A DNA stretch of 64,000 bases from SCUS01 sp966211675 (GCA_966211675.1 CBIHPK010000005.1:39158-103157), one strand, 5' to 3'; positions 8,353-17,419 are shown, counted from the stretch's first letter. Notes: generated by a model not told the origin, from the letters alone. Numbers and translations: made by a program.

Positions 8353-9969
8353 GTGGGATCGACACGTAGAGCGGATGTTCGCTGGCTGCTCGCTGTAGCG
8401 CTGCTGGCCGCCGGGTGCGGAGACCCAGCGTGGACCGAGTGGACCCCGATCGACGGCTCGCCGGCGGTGGACGCGACGGTCATCGACGCGGTCGGCAGCA
8501 GCATCATCGTGGGCGACGTGGGCGCCGACGCCGCGGATGCGAGCGATGCGAGCGATGCGAGGGATGGGGATGCGAGCGACGCGAGCGACGCGAGCGATGG
8601 GGACGCGAGCGATGGGGACGCCGCGAGCTTCGAGCTCGATGTGACGACGATGGACGTCGGGGCTCCCGGCGTCGACGTGGTGAACCCGGTGGATGTCCCG
8701 ATCGTTCACGGCAGCCCGATGGATGTGCCCATCGACCGCGGCATCCCGATCGATGTCGGAGTGGACGTCCCCGTCGATCTCGGTTCGCCCATCGATGTCC
8801 CCATCGACCGAGGCAACCCGATCGACGTCCCCATGGACCGGGGCAATCCGATCGACGCCGGATCGCCCATCGATGTCCCCATCGATCGCGGGTCGCCCAT
8901 CGATGTCCCCATCGATCGCGGGTCGCCCATCGATGTCCCCATCGATCGCGGGTCGCCCATCGATGTCGGCGTGGACGTCCCCATCGACCGCGGCAATCCG
9001 ATCGACGTCGGCGTGGACGTCCCCATCGACCGAGGCAACCCGATCGACGTCGGCGTGGACGTCCCCATCGACCGGGGATCTCCCGTCGACGTCGGCGTGG
9101 ACGTCGCCCCCGTCGACACCGGCGGGACGGGCGTTCCTGCGAGCGACCCGGTGGCGTACAGCGGGAGCTTCGCGGCGCGCACCGGGCGCTTCACCGCGAC
9201 GCTCACGGTGCAGGGCGAGCGTCGCTCGGTGGTGCTCGCGGTGCCCACCGGCGCCGTCACCTCCCCTCCCCTCCTGATGATCTTCCACGGGACCAACGGC
9301 GACGGCTCCGTCGCCATGACCGAGTCCAACGCGCAGGCGCTCGCCAACAGCGCTGGGGTCATCGTCGCGGCCCCGACCTCGCGCTGGCGCCCGGTCGGGG
9401 ACTTCGACCACGCGACCGAGGAGACCTACTGGGAGACCGCGCCCAACGCCGACATCAACAACAACCAGGACCTCGTGCTGGTGCGCGCGATCATGGTCGA
9501 GGCGCAGCGCGCGTACGGCGTGGACCCGATGCGAGTCTATGCGATGGGGCACTCCAACGGGGCGTTCTTCGCGCAGTTCGTGGCCGTGCTGCTGCGCGAT
9601 CGCATCGCCGCGTTCAGCGAGAACTCAGGCGGGCTCGTGCGCTGCGGCCGCACCACCGCGTGCGGATTCCAGGGCTCCGGGACGACCTGCGCCGCGCTGC
9701 GCACCCAGTCGGGCTACTGCTCCTGCGCGGGCGCCGAGCTGGCGGTGGCGGTGCCCACCTCCGGGCGCATGCCCCCGGGGCTGCTCACGCACGGGACCCG
9801 CGACCCGATGGTCTCGGTCTACTACACCTGCACTCTGGCGGAGCTGATGACTGCGCGCGGTCACACGCAGGTGACGCGTCTCTTCGATGGGGAGGGGCAC
9901 GGCGTGCCGACGAACTGGGCGCAGCTGGTCTGGCCCTTCTTCGCGACCCGCCGTCTCGGCGACCGCTAG
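8353..9969 (+). CDS. Lipoprotein esterase/depolymerase on an acidic repeat stalk
   Basis: The start is the GTG at 8353, with GGGAGGG 8 bases upstream. The 538-residue product opens with a lipoprotein signal (WLLAVALLAAGC). Residues about 30-262 are low complexity: first Asp/Ala/Ser repeats (DASDASD), then tandem decapeptides of the type SPIDVPIDRG. Residues about 265-538 form an alpha/beta hydrolase like PHB depolymerase/LpqC esterases: LLMIFHGTNGDG for the oxyanion region, GHSNG with the nucleophile Ser401, an Asp in HGTRDP and a His in GEGHGVP. It is likely a surface-tethered esterase. The substrate is unknown, and feruloyl or acetyl-xylan esterase are possible. Its 3' end overlaps the convergent gene by 4 bases. 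Confidence 0.85.
   Translation: MGSTRRADVRWLLAVALLAAGCGDPAWTEWTPIDGSPAVDATVIDAVGSSIIVGDVGADAADASDASDARDGDASDASDASDGDASDGDAASFELDVTTMDVGAPGVDVVNPVDVPIVHGSPMDVPIDRGIPIDVGVDVPVDLGSPIDVPIDRGNPIDVPMDRGNPIDAGSPIDVPIDRGSPIDVPIDRGSPIDVPIDRGSPIDVGVDVPIDRGNPIDVGVDVPIDRGNPIDVGVDVPIDRGSPVDVGVDVAPVDTGGTGVPASDPVAYSGSFAARTGRFTATLTVQGERRSVVLAVPTGAVTSPPLLMIFHGTNGDGSVAMTESNAQALANSAGVIVAAPTSRWRPVGDFDHATEETYWETAPNADINNNQDLVLVRAIMVEAQRAYGVDPMRVYAMGHSNGAFFAQFVAVLLRDRIAAFSENSGGLVRCGRTTACGFQGSGTTCAALRTQSGYCSCAGAELAVAVPTSGRMPPGLLTHGTRDPMVSVYYTCTLAELMTARGHTQVTRLFDGEGHGVPTNWAQLVWPFFATRRLGDR
8641..9117 (+). repeat. Tandem repeat coding the PIDVPIDRG stalk
   Basis: About fifteen degenerate copies of a 30-base unit coding [SN]PIDVPIDRG, with some 36-base versions containing an extra VGVDV. 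The core is nearly perfect: copies at 8861-8890, 8891-8920 and 8921-8950 differ by one base, and a fourth begins at 8951. The near identity suggests recent expansion or contraction by slippage or recombination. The frame is kept through every copy, so the repeat varies stalk length and not the reading frame. Confidence 0.9.
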
Positions 9970-10274
9970 CGGCAGCCCTCGTCGACGACCCCGTTGCAGT
10001 TGTCGTCGCACCCGTTGCAGGCCTCGCCTGCGCCCTGCACGCACTGACCGCACATGGGCCGCTGGTAGACCGGCTGCTGCTGGTACACGGGCGCCGCCTG
10101 GTAGACCGGCTGCTGCTGATACGCGGGCTGCGTGTACGTCGTGCCGACGACCACCCGCGCCGGCCGCACGTAGACCGGCTGCGCCCTCGCCCGCACCACA
10201 CAGCCGCCGAGCGCCATCGCACCGGCCGTCACCAGCGCCGCCGAGACCGTCCATCGCGCCATCGTTGAGTTCAT
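9966..10274 (-). CDS. Small lipoprotein with MopE-like metal-binding motif
   Basis: The ATG at 10274 is chosen: GAGGTG lies about 6 bases upstream, and the product then begins with a lipoprotein signal ending ALVTAGAMALGGC. The 102-residue protein has a Tyr/Gln/Pro-rich middle with three near copies of QQQPVYQ. The C-terminus, ACNGCDDNCNGVVDEGC, resembles the short Asp/Cys MopE-type putative metal-binding repeat frequent in myxobacterial surface proteins. A membrane-anchored, possibly metal-binding surface protein is inferred. The 3' end overlaps the esterase gene by 4 bases. Confidence 0.75.
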   Translation of the reverse strand: MNSTMARWTVSAALVTAGAMALGGCVVRARAQPVYVRPARVVVGTTYTQPAYQQQPVYQAAPVYQQQPVYQRPMCGQCVQGAGEACNGCDDNCNGVVDEGCR

Positions 10275-10392
10275 CGCTACACCTCTCGTGTTCCGGGCCG
10301 CCACGGCGTCCGAGGCCGGAGCCCTCCCGCACGGTAGCGCATCCGCCGCGCGGGGTTGCCGTCAGAGAGCGGCATCGGCTAGGTTCCGCGCG

Positions 10393-11271
10393 ATGTCTGG
10401 CCTCCGCGCCTTCCCCATTGCGCTCGCGCTCCTCGCCGCGGTGCCCGCCTGCGCCGGGACGCAGGCCCCCAGGGCCGCCTTGCACTACAGCGACGAGGCG
10501 CACGCAGCGTACGAGCACGCGATGGAGCGCTTCCGCGACGAGGAGTGGCCCGAGGCCACCGAGGCCTTCCGCGCGGTCCAGCACGACTACTCCGCCTCGC
10601 GCTACGCCTCGCTCGCCGAGCTGCGCCTCGCGGACGTGCTCTTCCGCCAGGAGACCTACACCGAGGCCCTCGCGGCCTACCGCGCCTGGCTCCGCTACCA
10701 CCCCTCCTCCGACGAGTCCGTGCACGCGCACTTCATGATCGCGCGCTGCTACGTCGCGCAGATGCCCGACGACTGGTTCCTCGTGCCCCCGAGCTACGAG
10801 CGCGACCTGAGCTCCGTCCACGACGCCGAAGGGGCCCTCGCCCGCTTCATCCGCGACTACCCCGAGGCCACCGAGCTCGCCGAGGCGCGGCGCCTCCTCG
10901 GCCAGGTGCGGCTGCTCCTCGCTCGGCACGAGTTCTACGTCGCGGAGTTCTACGTCACCCGCGAGCGCTACCCCGCGGCCATCAACCGCCTGCTCGGGGT
11001 CATCGGCAACTACGAGGGCTCCGGCCTCGAGCCGCGAGCGCTCCTCGAGCTCGGCGAGCTCTACCTCCGCACCGACCGGCAGCCCGAGGCGCGCGGGGCG
11101 TTCCAGGCCCTGCTCGAATCCTACCCCCGGAGCCCTCAGGTCGAGGCCGCCCGCCGCTACCTCGCACGCCTCGGGCCGGGCACCTCGGTGCCGCCCGATA
11201 CGGACTCCGCGGTGATCCCCGCGTCGACGCCCGCCCGCCCGGGCGCCGCCGAACGCTCGCGCCGACAGTGA
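10393..11271 (+). CDS. BamD/YfiO-like TPR lipoprotein
   Basis: The ATG at 10393 gives a 292-residue product with an export signal (MSGLRAFPIALALLAAVPAC) ending in a plausible lipobox Cys. Successive TPR-type helix pairs follow: HAAYEHAMERFRDEEWPEAT, LRLADVLFRQETYTEALAAY and LLELGELYLRTDRQPEARGA. This is the layout of BamD/YfiO outer-membrane assembly lipoproteins, though longer than the roughly 245 residues typical of BamD. It could instead be a general TPR lipoprotein (CpoB/YbgF type). It lies 18 bases before a second TPR gene on the same strand, probably in one operon. Confidence 0.75.
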   Translation: MSGLRAFPIALALLAAVPACAGTQAPRAALHYSDEAHAAYEHAMERFRDEEWPEATEAFRAVQHDYSASRYASLAELRLADVLFRQETYTEALAAYRAWLRYHPSSDESVHAHFMIARCYVAQMPDDWFLVPPSYERDLSSVHDAEGALARFIRDYPEATELAEARRLLGQVRLLLARHEFYVAEFYVTRERYPAAINRLLGVIGNYEGSGLEPRALLELGELYLRTDRQPEARGAFQALLESYPRSPQVEAARRYLARLGPGTSVPPDTDSAVIPASTPARPGAAERSRRQ

Positions 11272-11289
11272 CCCCTTCGGAGGCCCCCC

Positions 11290-12075
11290 GTGACCGACCA
11301 GCTCAAGCAGCACCTCACCCTCGGACGCGAGCTCTACGGACGCCACGACTACGCCGGGGCCGAGCCCTACCTGCGCGACGTGCTCGCGGAGCGCGATGAC
11401 CTCGCGGACGTGCACCACATGCTCGGCGTGATCCACCACGACCGGGGCGAGCTGCCCGACGCGCGGCTCTGCTTCGAGCGCGCGCTGCTGCTCAACCCCG
11501 ACTACACCGAGGCCGCGCTCAACCTCTCCATCGTCTGCAACGAGCTCGGCGCCTACACCGCCGCGCGCGAGGTCGTCGGGACCATCTCCGAGCGCGCCCG
11601 CCACGGGCACCGCATCGACCCCTACGCCCGCGGCAAGGTGGCCAACCTCCACGGCGAGGTCGCCCGCGCCTACGAGGAGCTCGGGATGTGGCCCGAGGCC
11701 ATCGACGAGTACCGCCGCGGGCTCGCGCTCTGCCCCGACTACTCCGACCTCCGCACCCGCCTCGCCATGTGCCTCCGCTCCGACCACGAGATCGACGAGG
11801 CCCGCAAGGAGCTCGAGATCGCCGTCAACATCAACCCCCGCTTCGTGCCCGCGCGCGTGGCCCTCGGGGTGATCTACATGTCCCTCGGGCGCCACGACGA
11901 CGCGGCCCTCGCCTGGCGCGAGGCGCTCGCCATCGACCCCGCGCACCGGCCCGCGAAGGTCTACCTGCGGCTGCTCGACGAGCCCGATGTGCGACCGTCG
12001 AGGTTTCCGCCCCCCGACGCCATCGAGGCGCAGGGCGACGAGTTCACCTTCGAGCTGCTCACCGACTCGAAGTAG
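11290..12075 (+). CDS. Cytoplasmic TPR-repeat protein
   Basis: The 261-residue product has no signal sequence. It consists of about six TPR units, for example LGRELYGRHDYAGAEPYLRD, MLGVIHHDRGELPDARLCFE, VARAYEELGMWPEAIDEYRR and LGVIYMSLGRHDDAALAWRE. A short acidic tail follows. The start is GTG at 11290, 18 bases after the upstream TPR lipoprotein, so the two are probably co-transcribed. Proteins of this build act as assembly or gliding-complex scaffolds in myxobacteria, but nothing here fixes the partner. Its stop is 3 bases from that of the convergent UbiB-type gene. Confidence 0.8.
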   Translation: MTDQLKQHLTLGRELYGRHDYAGAEPYLRDVLAERDDLADVHHMLGVIHHDRGELPDARLCFERALLLNPDYTEAALNLSIVCNELGAYTAAREVVGTISERARHGHRIDPYARGKVANLHGEVARAYEELGMWPEAIDEYRRGLALCPDYSDLRTRLAMCLRSDHEIDEARKELEIAVNINPRFVPARVALGVIYMSLGRHDDAALAWREALAIDPAHRPAKVYLRLLDEPDVRPSRFPPPDAIEAQGDEFTFELLTDSK

Positions 12076-12078
12076 CCC

Positions 12079-13743
12079 TCAGCGCCGCAGGCCGAGCGCC
12101 CGCCACCAGTCGGTCACCACGTGAGCGGCGCCGCCGATCAAGGCCGCGGCCAGCAGCGCCGCGCCCACCCAGGGGTGACGGCCCACCGCCAGCACCACCG
12201 AGCCGCCGAGCACCAGCGACGCCACCACCAGGCTCGCGAAGAGGCGCCGCCCCAGGCGGTCGAAGGCCTGCGGGGTCTCCGCGTCGGCGGTCTTCAGCGT
12301 GAGGTGTCCCTTGCGCAGGTCCTCGAGGATCTCCGAGACCTGCTCGGGCATCTGCCCCGCCATCCCGCTCAGTCGGAGCGCGGTGCGCATCAGGTCGCCG
12401 GTGAGCTTGTCCGGCGAGTAGCGCTGCGCCACCAGCCGGATCAGGTAGGGCTTCGCCTCGGAGAACACGTCCAGGTCGGGCGCGATCTGCCGCGCGGTGC
12501 CCTCCAGGGTCATGAGCGCGCGGCCCACCAGCATGAAGTCCGGCGGCATGTCGATGCCGTGCTTCACCGCGCCCCAGATGAGGTCGCGCACCACCGCGGC
12601 GACCTCGATCTCGCCGAGCGCGCGGCCCACGTACTTGCGCCCCAGCGTCTCGACGTCGGTGCGAAAGGCCGCCATGTCGACCTTCCGCGTGGGGCGCCCG
12701 AGGGCGTAGAGGGCGTCGGCCACGGCGCTGTAGTCCTCGCGCGCGGCGGCCACCATCAGGTCGAGCGCGCGGTCGCGCGTGGCGCCGGAGAGGTGGCCTA
12801 CGAGGCCGAGGTCGAGGAGCCCCACCACGGGCGCGTCGTTGGGCCCCAGCACCAGCAGGTTTCCGGGGTGCGGGTCGGCGTGGAAGAAGCCGTCCTCGAA
12901 GATCATCTTGATGACCGCGTGCACGCTGACGCTGGCGAGCGCGCGACCGTCCAGGCCCTGCGCCAGGGCGTCGTTGAGCTTGCGCCCGTCGAGGAACTCC
13001 AGCGTCAGTACCCGCTTGCCCGAGTGCGAGCGGAACACTCCCGGAAAGCGCACCTTCGTGTCGCCCTCGAAGTTCTTGGCGAAGCGCTCGGCGTGGTCGG
13101 CCTCCTGGAGGAAATCGAGCTCGGCCTTGATGCTCCGGTCGAACTCCGCGACCAGGTCGACCGGCGAGTACCGGCGCGACTCCGGCACCGCGCGCTCCAG
13201 CGCCCGGGCGAACCAGTAGAGCAGGTCGACGTCCCGGGCGACCGTCTCCTGGATGCCCGGCCGCTGCACCTTGATGGCCACCTCGCGGGGCCCCTCGCCC
13301 TCGACCAGTGGAGGCAGTCGCCCGCGGTGCACCTGGGCGATGGAGGCGCTCGCGAGCGGGCGCTCGTCCACCGAGAGGAAGAGCTCGCCCACCGGACCGC
13401 CGAGGTCCCCTTCGATCTCCCCTCGCACCGCCTCCCAGGTGATGGGCTTTACGTCATCCTGTAAGATCTTCAGCTCCGTGATGACCTCCGGCGGGAGCAG
13501 GTCCGCGCGCGTCGAGGCGATCTGCCCGAGCTTCACGAAGGACGGCCCGAGGTCCTGGAGAACGAAGCGCACTCGCTGCGCGATGGAGTGCGAGCGGTGG
13601 TCCGCCGCCTCGGCGCCGTGCGCGACCAGGGGCGTGTCGAGCCCGAGGCGCTGCACCACCTCGCCGAAGCCGTGGCGCCAGAGCACGGCGACGATGTCAC
13701 GGAGGCGGTCGAGGTCGCGGAACGCGGTGATCACCGAGGGCAT
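12079..13743 (-). CDS. UbiB/ABC1-family atypical kinase
   Basis: This 554-residue protein belongs to the UbiB/Coq8 (ABC1, ADCK) family, atypical kinase-ATPases linked to ubiquinone synthesis and lipid homeostasis at membranes. Diagnostic motifs are FVKLGQIASTR (the KxGQ motif, K71-Q74), the A-rich loop ASASIAQVHRG at 132-141, VAIKVQRP with Lys158, EFLDG, FHADPHPGNLLV (catalytic Asp and Asn) and LLDLGLVG in place of DFG. Two membrane helices lie near the C-terminus (LFASLVVASLVLGGSVVLAV and GAALLAAALIGGAAHVV), as in UbiB. No ubiquinone gene is adjacent. It is transcribed away from the lipoprotein gene family cluster on the same strand. Confidence 0.9.
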   Translation of the reverse strand: MPSVITAFRDLDRLRDIVAVLWRHGFGEVVQRLGLDTPLVAHGAEAADHRSHSIAQRVRFVLQDLGPSFVKLGQIASTRADLLPPEVITELKILQDDVKPITWEAVRGEIEGDLGGPVGELFLSVDERPLASASIAQVHRGRLPPLVEGEGPREVAIKVQRPGIQETVARDVDLLYWFARALERAVPESRRYSPVDLVAEFDRSIKAELDFLQEADHAERFAKNFEGDTKVRFPGVFRSHSGKRVLTLEFLDGRKLNDALAQGLDGRALASVSVHAVIKMIFEDGFFHADPHPGNLLVLGPNDAPVVGLLDLGLVGHLSGATRDRALDLMVAAAREDYSAVADALYALGRPTRKVDMAAFRTDVETLGRKYVGRALGEIEVAAVVRDLIWGAVKHGIDMPPDFMLVGRALMTLEGTARQIAPDLDVFSEAKPYLIRLVAQRYSPDKLTGDLMRTALRLSGMAGQMPEQVSEILEDLRKGHLTLKTADAETPQAFDRLGRRLFASLVVASLVLGGSVVLAVGRHPWVGAALLAAALIGGAAHVVTDWWRALGLRR

Positions 13744-13752
13744 CGCGCGCTC

Positions 13753-14268
13753 TCAATCGCGGGGGCAGAGGCCGAAGCGCACGAGGCGCACGCCCTCGAC
13801 CTGGAGCTGGCAGAGCCCGCCGTAGGTCATCCCGTCGCAGCCGCACACGAGCTCGTCGGCGGAGGCGTCGGTCATCGTGCAGGTGGAGGCCGCGCGGCGC
13901 GGGACGCAGAAGCCGGGCGCGTCGCAGCCGGGGCCGTTGCAGTAGAGGTCCGGCGAGGGACAGTCGGCGTTGCGGCGGCAGCCGAGCACCGAGCTCTCGG
14001 CGACCACGTCGCGAGGGCCATCGGAGGCGTCGGAGGTGGCGTCGGACAGGGCGTCGACCCGGGCGTCGCGGCCCGCGTCGCGGCCCGCGTCGAGGTCGCC
14101 CGCCTCGGCGGCGTCGAGGCCCACGTCGCGTGGCGCTCCGAAGTCCGTCGGCACGACCGTGGCGTCGCGGGTTAAGCGCCTCGGCTCCTCGGCGCAGCCG
14201 AACGCCAGCACGGCGCAGATGATCCATCCCGGACCGAACAACGCGCCGGCCGATCGCCTCGTCTCCAT
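13753..14268 (-). CDS. Lipoprotein with Kazal-like domain
   Basis: The ATG at 14268 gives a 171-residue product with a lipoprotein signal (WIICAVLAFGC). An Asp/Ala-rich linker with DAGRDAGRDA repeats follows. The Cys-rich C-terminal half contains CRRNADCPSPDLYCNGPGC and then VCGCDGMTYGGLCQL, which matches the core of Kazal-type serine protease inhibitor domains (VCGSDGxTYxNxC). A surface-anchored protease-inhibitor-like or binding role is inferred. The longer upstream frame is antisense to hemL coding sequence and is not used. It lies 62 bases after the hemL stop. Confidence 0.78.
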   Translation of the reverse strand: METRRSAGALFGPGWIICAVLAFGCAEEPRRLTRDATVVPTDFGAPRDVGLDAAEAGDLDAGRDAGRDARVDALSDATSDASDGPRDVVAESSVLGCRRNADCPSPDLYCNGPGCDAPGFCVPRRAASTCTMTDASADELVCGCDGMTYGGLCQLQVEGVRLVRFGLCPRD

Positions 14269-14330
14269 CGCGCGGACGATGCCACAGCCCGCGCGCAAAC
14301 CCCACCGCTCTCGGGCCCCCCCGCCGGAGC

Positions 14331-15617
14331 TCACCCGCGCGCCTCGCGGAAGGCCTCGGCCGCCGCGGCCAGCGTCGCCTCGACCACCGCGTCGTCGTGC
14401 GTGACCGAGTGGAACGCCGCCTCCCACTGCGACGGCGGCAGGTACACCCCGCGCTTGAGCATCCCCTGGTGGAAGCGAGCGAAGGCCTTGGTGTCGGCGG
14501 CCTTCGCGTCGTCCCACGAGCGCACCGGCGCGTCGGTGAAGAACACCGTCCACATGGCGCCCACCCGCTGCACCGTGACCGTCGCCCCGGCGGAGCGGGC
14601 GGCCTCGCGCAGGCCCGACTCCAGGCGCGCCCCGATGCGCTCCAGCGAGGCGTAGAGCTCGGGCGTGAGCAGCGCGAGCGTGGCGAGGCCCGCCGCCGTG
14701 GCGACCGGGTTTCCGCTGAGCGTCCCGGCCTGGTAGACGGGGCCGATGGGGGCGAGGCGGTCCATGATCTCCGCGCGACCGCCGAAGGCCGCGAGGGGCA
14801 GGCCGCCGCCGACGATCTTACCCAGGGTGGTAAGATCCGGGGTCACGCCGTAGACCGCCTGGGCGCCGCCGCGCGCCAGCCGGAAGCCGGTCATCACCTC
14901 GTCGAGCACCAGCAGCGCGCCGTGCTCGGTGCAGAGCGAGCGCAGCCCCTCGAGGAAGCCCGGGGCGGGCGGCACGCAGCCCATGTTGCCCACCACCGGC
15001 TCGACGATCACCGCGGCGATCTCGCGGCCCTGCTCGGCGAAGAGCGCGCGCACGGCGTCGAGGTCGTTGTAGCGGGCGGTCAGCGTGTTGAGCGCCGCCG
15101 CCGCCGGGACCCCGGCGCTGTCGGGCACGCCGAAGGTCGCCGCGCCGCTGCCGGCCTTCACCAGCAGGAAGTCCGCGTGGCCGTGGTAGCAGCCCTCGAA
15201 CTTCAGCACCTTGTCGCGGCCGGTGAAGCCCCGGGCGAGGCGCAGGGCGCTCATGCAGGCCTCGGTTCCGCTCGAACAGAGGCGCACCTTGTCCATCGAG
15301 GGCACGGCCTCGCAGAGGGCCTCGGCGAAGAGCACCTCTCGCTCGGTGGGCGCGCCGTAGCTCGTCCCCATCGCCGCCGCCTCGGTGATCGCCCGCAGGA
15401 TGGACGGGTGCGCGTGGCCCAGCACCATCGGCCCCCAGGAGCCGACGTAGTCGATGTAGCGCGTGCCGTCGGCGCCCCAGAGGTACGGGCCCTCCGCGCG
15501 GGCCACGTAGATGGGCTCGCCGCCGACGGCGCGGAAGGCTCGTACGGGGGAGTTCACGCCGCCGGGGATTCGTCGGAGGGCGCGCTCGTGCAGGCTGCGG
15601 GAGATCGGGTCTGCCAT
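14331..15617 (-). CDS. hemL: Glutamate-1-semialdehyde 2,1-aminomutase
   Basis: HemL converts glutamate-1-semialdehyde to 5-aminolevulinate, the committed C5-route step to haem, using PLP in the cytoplasm. The 428-residue product shows HERALRRIPGGVNSPVRAF at the start, the PLP-phosphate region SSGTEACMSALRLARG, YHGHAD, LDEVMTGFR, and the catalytic lysine Lys267 in TLGKIVGGGLPLAAFGG. The length is normal. No other haem gene is adjacent. The lipoprotein genes on both sides run on the same strand, but the 36- and 62-base gaps leave operon membership open. Confidence 0.96.
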   Translation of the reverse strand: MADPISRSLHERALRRIPGGVNSPVRAFRAVGGEPIYVARAEGPYLWGADGTRYIDYVGSWGPMVLGHAHPSILRAITEAAAMGTSYGAPTEREVLFAEALCEAVPSMDKVRLCSSGTEACMSALRLARGFTGRDKVLKFEGCYHGHADFLLVKAGSGAATFGVPDSAGVPAAAALNTLTARYNDLDAVRALFAEQGREIAAVIVEPVVGNMGCVPPAPGFLEGLRSLCTEHGALLVLDEVMTGFRLARGGAQAVYGVTPDLTTLGKIVGGGLPLAAFGGRAEIMDRLAPIGPVYQAGTLSGNPVATAAGLATLALLTPELYASLERIGARLESGLREAARSAGATVTVQRVGAMWTVFFTDAPVRSWDDAKAADTKAFARFHQGMLKRGVYLPPSQWEAAFHSVTHDDAVVEATLAAAAEAFREARG

Positions 15618-15653
15618 GGTGGCGGAGCGATAGCGCCGACGGGCGACCAGTGT

Positions 15654-16544
15654 CTAGGGGCGGGCGCCCTCGACGCGCACGACCTCACCATAGAGCACCA
15701 GCTCGACGCCGTGCGACTCGTCGGGCATCGAGCCGCGGACGACCATCGGCTGAGGGACGGACTTGCTCTCACCGGCCGCGAGGCGCTCGTCATCCGGGAA
15801 GCGGAAGCCCTGCAGGCCGGTGGGGCCGTCGCCCGCGCGCGTCCGGATCTCCAGGGCCCGGAGCAGGTAGGGCGCGCATTGATCGGTGGCGCAGGGGTTG
15901 CGAACCACCGCGGTCACCGACACGAAGGCGTCGCCTGTCGAGGGAGGGTCGCTCACGTAGGGCCGGACCTCGACCTCCATGGAGGCCACGGAGGCCGTGG
16001 AGCCGCCGCTCACAAGCGGCACCGAGCCGCGCCAGACCGAGGGGTCGCCGTAGACTCCGCTGCGCAGCTGCGCCAGCACCGGAGGACCCGAGGGGAGCGT
16101 GACGGAGACCGCCGCGGTGGCCCCCTCGGCGAGCGTCACACGGGTCGAGGACGACCACGGCGCCATGAAGGACGAGCCGGTGACCTCGTAGCTGCCCGGG
16201 CCGAGGGCGTCGATGGTCTGCGTGGCCGTGCGGTCCCAGCGCAGCACCCGCTCGAAGCCGCCGATGGAGCCGCAGCGGACGACCAGCCAGACCTCGGGGC
16301 CGCGCGCCTCGAGCCCGGGGTCGAGACCGAGCGCCACCCGAAGGCGGCTGGTGCCGTTGGAGGTGCACGTTGGTGCGGGCGCTAGGTCGGCGAGGGCGCC
16401 CGCCGAGTCCTGCGCCGAGCCGGCGTCGGCGAGGGGTTGGCCCGCGTCCAGCGGAGGGGCGAGGTCACCCGAGCCGCTGCCGCAGCCCACCGCGGCGAGA
16501 GAGAGGATCCACGGCGCGACGCGCCGCAGTGAAAGGAAGTTCAT
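15654..16544 (-). CDS. Lipoprotein of unknown function
   Basis: The ATG at 16544 gives a 296-residue product with a lipoprotein signal (WILSLAAVGCGSG). An Asp/Ala-rich linker leads to a beta-rich domain from about residue 55. One Cys pair (NPCATDQC) lies near the C-terminus. No enzyme motif or family is recognised. The alternating short hydrophobic strands and the ending VELVLYGEVVRVEGARP suggest an Ig-like or similar beta-sandwich fold, which is a guess. The longer frame upstream runs antisense through neighbouring genes and is not used. Confidence 0.7.
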   Translation of the reverse strand: MNFLSLRRVAPWILSLAAVGCGSGSGDLAPPLDAGQPLADAGSAQDSAGALADLAPAPTCTSNGTSRLRVALGLDPGLEARGPEVWLVVRCGSIGGFERVLRWDRTATQTIDALGPGSYEVTGSSFMAPWSSSTRVTLAEGATAAVSVTLPSGPPVLAQLRSGVYGDPSVWRGSVPLVSGGSTASVASMEVEVRPYVSDPPSTGDAFVSVTAVVRNPCATDQCAPYLLRALEIRTRAGDGPTGLQGFRFPDDERLAAGESKSVPQPMVVRGSMPDESHGVELVLYGEVVRVEGARP

Positions 16545-16606
16545 TGGGCGACAGGTATAGCAACGGCGCCATCGATCGGTAAGCCTCTGACGACGCGCGT
16601 CAGGCT

Positions 16607-17419
16607 CTATGGCAACGGACGAGGCTGTGTCGGCGGAGGGATCACCCGCTCTCGGGTCACGTCCACGCGCTCCAGCGTCCGGTCGCGAACGCGCCACGTC
16701 TCGCGGCGGATCTCGCGCCCGATGGGCTGACCGGCGAGGCCGCCGTGGAGGGGGCGCTGCTCGATGTAGAGGTCGCGCGGAACCGGCAGCTCCTCGATGA
16801 CGTCCCAGCGCCCGCGGGTCTCCGCGCCGCTCGCCTCGTCGAAGGACCCGAGGCGCACCTGGCCCTCGTACCAGGCGAGCTCGCCCGCCGCTCCGAGCCT
16901 CGCGACGCGCAGCGAACGCCCGCTCCCATCGTCCCCGTCGTCGCTCGCCACCTCGGTCTCCACGACGAACTCCCTCGGCTCGGCGGTGGTCAACGCCACC
17001 GGCGTCACCTCGGACACGGAGCGCACGCAGCGCCCGGGTCGCCCCGCGTCCACCAGCGCGAGGTGCGCCCGTGGCGTCCACGCGCCAGCGCGACCGGAGA
17101 AGCCCACCAGCGTCGCGTTGCCGCAGTCGGTGCGCACGAGTCCCAGCGCCGAGTCGCCCACGCACCCCACCGCCACCACCTCGCTCACCCGCTCGTCCGT
17201 CGCCGCCTCTCCGGCGATGGTGCGCTCGCCCGCCGCGGGGTGCAGCGCGACCCCCATCGCCGAGAGCGTCGAGGCGTCGGCACGCGCCCCTTCGAGCGCC
17301 GCCGCGAAGCGGGCGCAGTCCGGCGTCGCTGGAGGCGGAGTCGCGGCGACCGTCGCGAGCCTCGGCGTCGAGGCGCAGGCCGCGAGCAGCGCCGACGCCG
17401 GGAGCGCCCACCGCCTCAC
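16607..17419 (-). CDS. Lipoprotein of unknown function downstream of isoaspartyl peptidase
   Basis: A frame start at 17455 is possible, but the GTG at 17419 is preferred. It overlaps the upstream stop as GTGA and starts the signal directly (VRRWALPASALLAAC). The 270-residue product carries a lipobox (LLAAC), then a domain with several Cys (PDCARF, VGCVGD, RTDCGN, GRCVRS) and a basic, Pro-rich end. No family is recognised. It is the last gene of a three-gene operon after the [2Fe-2S] protein and the peptidase. Confidence 0.7.
   Translation of the reverse strand: MRRWALPASALLAACASTPRLATVAATPPPATPDCARFAAALEGARADASTLSAMGVALHPAAGERTIAGEAATDERVSEVVAVGCVGDSALGLVRTDCGNATLVGFSGRAGAWTPRAHLALVDAGRPGRCVRSVSEVTPVALTTAEPREFVVETEVASDDGDDGSGRSLRVARLGAAGELAWYEGQVRLGSFDEASGAETRGRWDVIEELPVPRDLYIEQRPLHGGLAGQPIGREIRRETWRVRDRTLERVDVTRERVIPPPTQPRPLP

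Noticed and set aside
8861..8960. Possible CRISPR from 30-base direct repeats
   Set aside because: The copies are adjacent without spacers and code an in-frame decapeptide within a larger gene.
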